64,000 nt of DNA from [Eubacterium] infirmum (GTDB lineage Bacteria; Bacillota; Clostridia; Peptostreptococcales; Anaerovoracaceae), in the NCBI GenBank assembly GCA_900450455.1, contig UGGN01000001.1, positions 1,302,001 through 1,366,000 of the forward strand, in the 5' to 3' direction. Made by a program: the position numbers and the translations under genes. The notes under the pieces are model-generated. The model was not told where the DNA came from, did no database searches, and saw only the letters and a program-made list of their open reading frames with translations. Below are positions 1 to 10,108 of this stretch, piece by piece. Each line of letters opens with the position of its first letter. Position 1 is the stretch's first letter.

Positions 1-1343
<1,343 letters not shown>

Positions 1344-1382
1344 AAAGACCGTTTCATGCTATGAGAATTTTTCTGGTATCAT

Positions 1383-1459
<77 letters not shown>

Positions 1460-1671
1460 TGAACCTTGAAAACTAAATAACGTGTATCACAAGAAAGATT
1501 TGTAAAACAAATCACAACGAAACGAAATCGAGAATTTTTGCTGGAGACGAAAGTTTCCAAGATAATCGAAAGAGAGTCTAACGAAAAGCAAGGGTAAACG
1601 ATTTCAACCGAGAAACCAGAAAAGAGCAATTTACTGAAGTTAATTAATAATGGTAAAGCTACACACTTGAA
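1460..1671 (+). other. 16S-23S spacer with 23S processing stem arm
   Basis: No gene is seen in this 212-nt spacer. ACTAAATAACG at 1472-1482 is perfectly complementary to CGTTATTTAGT at 4591-4601 beyond the 23S 3' end. The two would pair into a precursor stem of the kind cut by RNase III. Confidence 0.6.
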
Positions 1672-4557
<2,886 letters not shown>

Positions 4558-4610
4558 GTGGTTTCAAAGGAAATGAATGCTAGTGAAGCGCGTTATTTAG
4601 TAAGGTTTAA

Positions 4611-4727
4611 TCCGGTGATAATAGCGAAGAGGTCACACCTGTTCCCATCTCGAACACAGTAGTTAAGCTCTTCAGCGCCGACAATACCTGGTGGGCGACT
4701 GCCCGGGAAGATAGGACATTGCCGGTT
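4611..4727 (+). rRNA. rrf: 5S ribosomal RNA
   Basis: About 117 nt with the conserved CCCATCTCGAACACAGTAGTTAAGC segment region (about 4645-4670). The closing helix is TCCGGTG at the 5' end with a CGG-rich 3' end near GCCGG. It lies 54 nt after the 23S. Confidence 0.95.
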
Positions 4728-4732
4728 TATTG

Positions 4733-4760
4733 GGCAGACTGTTTATACAGTCTGCCTGTC
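4733..4760 (+). terminator. Hairpin after 5S rRNA
   Basis: Perfect 10-bp stem GGCAGACTGT / ACAGTCTGCC with a TTAT loop, followed by a short T-rich stretch (TGTCTTT). Two tRNA genes follow within 10 nt, so it may be a weak terminator or an RNA-processing stem. Confidence 0.6.
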
Positions 4761-4765
4761 TTTAT

Positions 4766-4840
4766 GGCTCCATGGTCAAGCGGTTAAGACACCGCCCTTT
4801 CACGGCGGTAACACGAGTTCGATTCTCGTTGGAGTCACCA
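4766..4840 (+). tRNA. tRNA-Glu (TTC anticodon)
   Basis: A 75-nt cloverleaf with the anticodon loop around TTC (CCCTTTCACGG), GTTCGATTC T-arm and encoded CCA. It is part of the rRNA operon tail. Confidence 0.96.
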
Positions 4841-4846
4841 TAATAT

Positions 4847-4929
4847 GCGCGATTGGCGGAATTGGCAGACGCACTAGATTTAGGTTCTAGCGGGAGACCG
4901 TAGGGGTTCAAGTCCCTTATCGCGCACCA
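4847..4929 (+). tRNA. tRNA-Leu (TAG anticodon)
   Basis: An 83-nt class II tRNA with acceptor stem GCGCGAT/ATCGCGC, anticodon stem-loop CTAGA-TTTAGGT-TCTAG (anticodon TAG), a short variable arm and encoded CCA. It is the last gene of the rRNA operon. Confidence 0.96.
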
Positions 4930-4931
4930 CT

Positions 4932-4958
4932 AAAGGCTACATGTTGTAGCTTTTTTTT
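4932..4958 (+). terminator. Rho-independent terminator of the rRNA operon
   Basis: GCTACA-TGT-TGTAGC stem followed by eight T residues directly after tRNA-Leu. Confidence 0.85.
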
Positions 4959-5001
4959 ATTGATTTTTCTAATTTTATGTTTATAAATTATAGGTAAAAG
5001 T

Positions 5002-5052
5002 GGGTTATAGGACAAAAAGTGTTGATAAAAATCGTCATATAATATGAACTTT
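5002..5052 (+). repeat. Dispersed repeat, copy A (TATAGGACAAAAAGTGT)
   Basis: About 50 bp nearly identical (about five differences) to 50185-50234. The core TATAGGACAAA also occurs at 20228 and, inverted, at 6690-6700. Copy B lies just upstream of an IS1249-like transposase remnant, so these may be solitary IS ends. Confidence 0.65.
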
Positions 5053-5093
5053 GTTAAATTTTTGATGTATACAAAATATCTGGAGTAATATTG

Positions 5094-5122
5094 TTGAATA
5101 TAAATAATTGTCATAGTATAAT
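5094..5122 (+). promoter_or_regulatory. Candidate sigma-A promoter for the symporter
   Basis: TTGAAT (5094-5099), 17-nt spacer, TATAAT (5117-5122), about 75 nt before the start codon. Confidence 0.6.
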
Positions 5123-5196
5123 TAGATTTGAAGTGTTAGAAAATTTGCTTAAGTTTAAATTGTGGTTATTTATGTTATCAATTATGGAGGTATAGT

Positions 5197-6606
5197 ATGA
5201 TTGATAGAATTGATGCACTTAATACTTTTGTCAACAACTTGGTCTGGGGTGTTCCGGCTATTATCTGCGTACTAGGCGTAGGTATATTCCTGACATTCAG
5301 ATCAAAGCTTGTTCAATTCAGGAAGCTGGGTTATGCAGTTAAGATTGCCATAGGAAAATTATTCACTAAGTCAGAATCCGCAGATGGCGCAACAACTCCA
5401 TTTCAGTCTCTTACCACTGCTCTTGCAGCTACTGTAGGAACAGGTAATATCGCAGGTGTTGCAGGCGCTATTGCAATAGGTGGACCTGGTGCAGTATTTT
5501 GGATGTGGATAGCTGCTCTCCTGGGAATGTGTACTAAGTTTGCCGAGGTTACTTTAGCGGTTAACTTTAGAGAGAGAAATGTACACGGCGACTGGGTTGG
5601 TGGACCAATGTATTATATTAAGAATGGTCTATCAAAAAAATGGATATGGCTCAGCTATGCATATGCCTGTCTAGGAGTTTTAACTGTATTTGGTACAGGT
5701 AATGCTACACAGGTTAACACGATAACTACAGCAATTGATGCAGCACTTCTAAACTATAACATTGTTTCAGCAAATTCAGTTAAGACAGTAAATCTGGTTA
5801 TCGGAATTATAATAACTATTCTCATTTTAATAATCCTACTTGGTGGAATCAAGAGAATAGGTGCTGTAACAGAAAAACTGGTTCCTTTCATGGCAGGAGT
5901 ATACATCATCCTCGGATTAGGTGTAGTATTTGTAAATATTAAGACTGTTCCACATGTATTCCAGATGATATTTGAAGGAGCTTTCAGCCCATCGGCAGCT
6001 ACAGGTGGTGTAGTAGGATCGATGTTCCTATGCATGAAGAAGGGTGTATCGAGAGGTATATTCTCGAACGAAGCAGGTCTTGGTACAGGATCAATTTCAC
6101 ATGCTTCAGCTCATACAGATGAGCCTGTAAGACAGGGTCTATACGGTATATTCGAAGTATTCATTGATACTATTGTAATATGCACACTTACAGCTCTTGT
6201 TATCCTCTGTGGAGTTGAGAATATTAACTTCGGACAGAACGCAGGTGCTGATTTAACAATAAAAGGCTTTATGAATACTTATGGTGGTTGGGTATCAATT
6301 TTCACAGCAGTTGCTCTTATATGCTTTGCATTTTCAACTGTACTTGGATGGGGTCTATATGGATCAAGATGTATAGAATATCTTTTTGGAAGCCATATTC
6401 TAAAGCCTTTTACAGTAATATATGCATTTATAGCTATTCTAGGTGCTACACTTGACCTTGGACTAATTTGGGATGTTGCTGAGACATTCAATGGATTGAT
6501 GTTAATCCCTAACTTGATTGGCGTATTCCTGTTAAGTGGTACGTTTATAAAACTTGTAAAGGATTATTTCAGCAGATTCCCTGTGTATGATAAGAACAAG
6601 ATGTAA
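5197..6606 (+). CDS. Sodium:alanine/glycine symporter (AGCS family)
   Basis: A 469-residue integral membrane protein that would import alanine or glycine with Na+. It has about ten or eleven hydrophobic segments from residue 15 to 455. AGCS family signatures are TTALAATVGTGNIAGVAGAI (about residue 68), GGPMYYI (about 130) and NEAGLGTGSISHASA (about 290), the last being the conserved substrate/Na+ region. The start is fixed by TGGAGG 8 nt upstream. It is a single gene with its own promoter and terminator. Substrate cannot be decided between alanine and glycine from sequence alone. The gene is bracketed by inverted copies of a short repeat (5002 and 6704), hinting at past mobility. Confidence 0.93.
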   Translation: MIDRIDALNTFVNNLVWGVPAIICVLGVGIFLTFRSKLVQFRKLGYAVKIAIGKLFTKSESADGATTPFQSLTTALAATVGTGNIAGVAGAIAIGGPGAVFWMWIAALLGMCTKFAEVTLAVNFRERNVHGDWVGGPMYYIKNGLSKKWIWLSYAYACLGVLTVFGTGNATQVNTITTAIDAALLNYNIVSANSVKTVNLVIGIIITILILIILLGGIKRIGAVTEKLVPFMAGVYIILGLGVVFVNIKTVPHVFQMIFEGAFSPSAATGGVVGSMFLCMKKGVSRGIFSNEAGLGTGSISHASAHTDEPVRQGLYGIFEVFIDTIVICTLTALVILCGVENINFGQNAGADLTIKGFMNTYGGWVSIFTAVALICFAFSTVLGWGLYGSRCIEYLFGSHILKPFTVIYAFIAILGATLDLGLIWDVAETFNGLMLIPNLIGVFLLSGTFIKLVKDYFSRFPVYDKNKM

Positions 6607-6640
6607 GCATAGAATATACAATTTTAGAATAGGAACAATT

Positions 6641-6669
6641 GAAACCACCGAGATTTTCGGTGGTTTTTT
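6641..6669 (+). terminator. Terminator after the symporter gene
   Basis: AAACCACCGA / TCGGTGGTTT stem with a short loop and a T run. Confidence 0.9.
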
Positions 6670-6688
6670 GATGATATAAATTAAGATA

Positions 6689-6704
6689 CTTTGTCCTATA
6701 ACCC
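6689..6704 (-). repeat. Dispersed repeat, inverted short copy
   Basis: The reverse complement reads GGGTTATAGGACAAAG. Fifteen bases are identical to 5002-5016 but in the opposite orientation, so the two flank the symporter gene as an inverted pair. Confidence 0.6.
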
Positions 6705-6727
6705 GGAATTTTCAGTACATTTTAAAA

Positions 6728-6747
6728 CCCCCGTATTTTTACGGGGG
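6728..6747. promoter_or_regulatory. Strong hairpin upstream of the InlB-repeat protein
   Basis: CCCCCGTA-TTTT-TACGGGGG is a perfect 8-bp inverted repeat. There is no T run on the plus strand, but four A residues precede it, so it would act as a terminator only on the minus strand. It lies 90 nt before the next gene and could be an operator or a 5' UTR structure. Confidence 0.5.
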
Positions 6748-6837
6748 ACAAGTTAAACGCATTTTGATATACTTTATATGAATAATCAGAATTTGCGCCG
6801 TTCTTAGTGCGATGTAATTTATAAGGAGGATTTTATT

Positions 6838-8802
6838 ATGAAAAAGATAATGAAAGGAGAGTTGATGGCGGTCTTGATGTCACTGGTTATGGTTGTTTCG
6901 CTTATGCCGATGAGAACCTTTGCTGATGACAAGCAGATCGTATCAGAGGTTGATGCACTTGAATTTGAGGCTCCTGTCGTAGGAGAAACACCCGATACTG
7001 ACGTTGTAGCACCGAGCGATGCAGCGTATAGTGTGAGGGATGAGTCTAAATTCAATGCCAACAAAACAAAATATGTAACATGGCGTGATATAACAGACGG
7101 AAAAGATATCTATAAAAGTGATATTGAGAATGGATATACGTTTTTTTCAGGGCACAAATATGAGGCAACTGTGGCTTTTGAGCTGAAGGATTTGTCGAAT
7201 TACGAATGGGATGAGCAAATAAAAATTACGGCAAAGATGAACGGCAATACGATGATAGATGCAGGTGGTGAATTCAAGATCAATTCAATTGTTGTCAATA
7301 AGGATATGGGAGTATGTTTTGTGACTTATCTTTTCGAATCCGTCAAAGAAGGTCCGGGATTTGAAAAACATAAGATAAGAATAAATCCGACAACAAACGG
7401 AACTGTGACTTCAAATTATGATAAAGCAGTTGCCGGCGCGGTTATAAAATTAACGGTTACTCCTGATGAAGGCTATGAGCTGGATACTATCAAGGCAAAC
7501 TGCGTAATTGACGGGCATGAAGAAGAAATAGATATGGGCGAAGAATACAAGTTTATGATGCCGAACGCAGAGGTTTTTGTGACAGCAACTTTCAAAAAGT
7601 CAGTTGAAAAACACTACACAGTAACCATAGTAAATCCGATTGAACACGGTAAGATTACGGTTGACAAGAACAGTGAATTGTCAGAGGGAGATCTTGTAAA
7701 CATAACGGTTACGCCTGATGAAGGCTATGAACTCGAGACTCTAATTGTAAAAGACGAAGGTACCAATCTTGTGACTATGGAGACTCCTACCAGTTTCAAG
7801 ATGCCTGCTGCGAACGTAAATGTTGATGCAACTTTCAAGAAGATTGCTGTAACAAAGCATACCGTGAAGTTCGAATCAAATGGAGGTTCAGCTGTAGAGG
7901 ATCAATCTGTAAATGATGGTGAAAAAGCAACTAAACCCGCAAATCCTACAAGAGAAGCTTATGAATTTGAAGGCTGGTATACTGATGAAGCTCTTTCAAA
8001 TCCATTTGATTTTGATACAGCTATAACAAAGGACACTACATTGTATGCAAAGTGGAAAGCTAAGGAAAGCAATTCTTACACCGTAACCATAGCAAATCCG
8101 ATTGAAGACGGTAAGGTAACGGTTGATAAGGACAGCGGATTATCAGAGGGCGATCTTGTAAACATAATGATTATGCCTGATGAAGGGTATGAGCTCGAGA
8201 CTCTAATTGTAAAAGACGAGGGAACAAATCTCGTAGCGATGGAGACAGCTACCAGCTTCAGGATGCCGGCTGCAAATGTAAATATAGATGCAACTTTTAA
8301 AAGAATACCTGTAAAATATGACATAGTTTCAGGTGCAGACGGAAAGTGGTTTAAAGATAGCGGTAAGGACTTTGAAATCGTAATAAAACGCAACATAGCA
8401 GATCATAAATGCTTTGATTATTTCGTTGGTGTGATGATTGATGATGAAGCACTTATACCGGGAGTTGATTACGATACAAGGGCAGGCAGTACGATTATAA
8501 ACATTAAGGCGGCTTTTCTACAGAAGTTGGGTGTCGGTAAGCATATCGTCATGATAATATTTGACGACAGAGAGGTAGAGATGGAGCTGAATATAAATAA
8601 AGCAGTGCCTGTTGTCAACAATGATAAAACACAGAAGGTCAATAAAGATAAGACAGAAAAAGCCAATATTGTTAACGCAAACAAGAAACCAAATACAGCT
8701 GATGAGAGCAATGTGGCTATATGGACTGTTCTTATGCTCATGTCGATAGCCGGCACAGTTGTTGCGATAAGCTATAGACTGAAGTTGAAAAATTACAGAT
8801 AA
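6838..8802 (+). CDS. Secreted surface protein with InlB-type repeats
   Basis: 654 residues. A signal peptide (residues 1-30, ending RTFA) directs export. Three related divergent InlB B-repeat units of about 75 residues lie near 180-260, 260-340 and 415-495. Each carries a VTPDEGYEL or MPDEGYEL motif and an MP(A/N)A turn. Between the second and third is a classic Listeria-Bacteroides repeat (about 342-410) with FEGWYTDEAL and TTLYAKW. Residues about 500-590 form an Ig-like domain related to the one near the end of the NEAT-like protein at 10109. The C-terminus has KKPNTADE, a hydrophobic helix and a basic tail, resembling a sortase anchor but with PNTAD in place of xPxTG. Start chosen from AAGGAGG 9 nt upstream. 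Role is probably adhesion or scaffold; ligand unknown. Confidence 0.82.
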   Translation: MKKIMKGELMAVLMSLVMVVSLMPMRTFADDKQIVSEVDALEFEAPVVGETPDTDVVAPSDAAYSVRDESKFNANKTKYVTWRDITDGKDIYKSDIENGYTFFSGHKYEATVAFELKDLSNYEWDEQIKITAKMNGNTMIDAGGEFKINSIVVNKDMGVCFVTYLFESVKEGPGFEKHKIRINPTTNGTVTSNYDKAVAGAVIKLTVTPDEGYELDTIKANCVIDGHEEEIDMGEEYKFMMPNAEVFVTATFKKSVEKHYTVTIVNPIEHGKITVDKNSELSEGDLVNITVTPDEGYELETLIVKDEGTNLVTMETPTSFKMPAANVNVDATFKKIAVTKHTVKFESNGGSAVEDQSVNDGEKATKPANPTREAYEFEGWYTDEALSNPFDFDTAITKDTTLYAKWKAKESNSYTVTIANPIEDGKVTVDKDSGLSEGDLVNIMIMPDEGYELETLIVKDEGTNLVAMETATSFRMPAANVNIDATFKRIPVKYDIVSGADGKWFKDSGKDFEIVIKRNIADHKCFDYFVGVMIDDEALIPGVDYDTRAGSTIINIKAAFLQKLGVGKHIVMIIFDDREVEMELNINKAVPVVNNDKTQKVNKDKTEKANIVNANKKPNTADESNVAIWTVLMLMSIAGTVVAISYRLKLKNYR

Positions 8803-8824
8803 AATAAACACAACATAGTGTACG

Positions 8825-8863
8825 TCGGCACGGGATGATTTGTATTGCCCGTGCCGATTTTGT
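8825..8863 (+). terminator. Terminator after the InlB-repeat protein
   Basis: TCGGCACGGG / CCCGTGCCGA 10-bp stem with a 13-nt loop and a TTTTGT tail. Confidence 0.85.
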
Positions 8864-8956
8864 ATTGATGATAGCTTGAATTGCTTATATACAGGTAAAA
8901 ATATTATATACTAATAGCTATCGTGTAAAACTTTGCAGACATGGCAATAAATAAAG

Positions 8957-8985
8957 TTGAAAAAAATAATATCAGATGATATACT
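8957..8985 (+). promoter_or_regulatory. Promoter of the DtxR-like regulator
   Basis: TTGAAA (8957-8962), exact 17-nt spacer, TATACT (8980-8985). The predicted start of transcription near 8992 lies next to the inverted repeat at 8997-9012. Confidence 0.65.
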
Positions 8986-8996
8986 TGTACTATTGA

Positions 8997-9012
8997 GTTA
9001 GCCATAACTAAC
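8997..9012. promoter_or_regulatory. Candidate operator 1 (GTTAG-n6-CTAAC)
   Basis: GTTAGCCATAACTAAC, an inverted repeat just downstream of the -10 box. It resembles the half-sites of DtxR-type boxes (GGTTAG/CTAACC) and a second copy upstream of the NEAT-like gene (10059-10074). This suggests autoregulation by the adjacent gene. Confidence 0.5.
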
Positions 9013-9038
9013 GATGGTTCGATATATGTGGAGGTAAA

Positions 9039-9872
9039 ATGCATAACAATATAGAAATACTTAAGATGCGCATTTTAACATGCTTTATTAAAATGTCCAA
9101 GTCGAACTGCAATGTTACAGGCTTAGCTAAGTCATTATCTGAAGAAAAATATGCGGTAAGCAGGGCAATGAAGTCACTGGAAAACTGCGGCCTTTTAGAC
9201 AGGAGCGATAACAGGTGTCCTATTTTGACTGAGCGTGGGCAGAAGCTCGCACATGAATACGCAGATAAGATAGATGTTGTAGCAAATCATCTGCTGGGGG
9301 AAGGGGTTAATCCGGTTGCAGCAAAGCAAGATGCTTTTTTATTGTCTATGTATTGTACAAATGATACGCTTTCTGTAATAAAAGAGATAGAGGATAAGAT
9401 GAGGATAAAGCAAGTTACAGACTCTTATTCTAATTTTACAGGTAAAAAACTTTGCCACAAACTTGGAGATGCAACACTTGAGCTTCAGTTTGTTATGTAC
9501 AAAAACTCTGTCAAAAATAATACTAATATATCCATGGCGAATGAGGGCTTTTATCATCCTTGCATACTTACTGTGGAGAAGGGTGAGGGGCTCATCAGTC
9601 TTAAGGCTAAGAATATGAGCAGAAAATCAAGGCTTACAGGTAAGAAAATGAACGGCAAAGTAAGCGTTTTTAAGTATTTTGATGGAACCAGCTTTGTTGA
9701 AGCTGAGCGCCAAGGAGATATCGTGACATTCCCTATAGAGGCTATGAATTTTATATCTATGGGAGAGAGCAGGGACAGGATACTTCACGGAAGTCTACCT
9801 ATAAGACTTGGTTGTAGCGTTGGATGTATGCATATGCCAGAAAGTCCTGCTATTTTTACACTTATAGTTTAG
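9039..9872 (+). CDS. Divergent DtxR-like winged-helix regulator
   Basis: 277 residues. The N-terminal part (about 1-75) is a MarR/DtxR-type winged helix (AKSLSEEKYAVSRAMKSLEN, then a GLLDRSD wing). Residues about 76-125 resemble the DtxR/MntR dimerisation region (ADKIDVVANHLLGEGVNP). The usual metal-ligand segment C-x-x-E-H is not present; the aligned stretch reads LLSMYCTNDT. The C-terminal half (about 130-277) has no domain I recognise. Start set by GGAGG 4 nt upstream of the ATG. It precedes a heme-uptake operon with a shared inverted repeat, so control by iron or heme is likely but inferred. A MarR-family label is the alternative. Confidence 0.65.
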   Translation: MHNNIEILKMRILTCFIKMSKSNCNVTGLAKSLSEEKYAVSRAMKSLENCGLLDRSDNRCPILTERGQKLAHEYADKIDVVANHLLGEGVNPVAAKQDAFLLSMYCTNDTLSVIKEIEDKMRIKQVTDSYSNFTGKKLCHKLGDATLELQFVMYKNSVKNNTNISMANEGFYHPCILTVEKGEGLISLKAKNMSRKSRLTGKKMNGKVSVFKYFDGTSFVEAERQGDIVTFPIEAMNFISMGESRDRILHGSLPIRLGCSVGCMHMPESPAIFTLIV

Positions 9873-10058
9873 CTAAATCAAAATTTTGTAGCAGATATGC
9901 AACATGTGTATTTGTTCGAATCATAAGCTTTGATGGATGAATTGATTATTCTTTGTAGCAATAGTGCAACAAAATAGGACTTTATTTTACTTTATTTGGA
10001 ATATAAAATTAAATTGTTAAGGGAAGGGTTATTTTACCCCATTATTTTTATCTATTAC

Positions 10059-10074
10059 GTTAGACAAAACTAAT
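10059..10074. promoter_or_regulatory. Candidate operator 2 (GTTAG-n6-CTAAT)
   Basis: GTTAGACAAAACTAAT, matching operator 1 at 12 of 16 positions, lies 35 nt before the start codon of the NEAT-like gene. A further GTTAG half-site is at 10079. It probably controls the heme operon. Confidence 0.45.
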
Positions 10075-10108
10075 GCAAGTTAGCTACTGATAAACAAGGA
10101 GGAACTTT

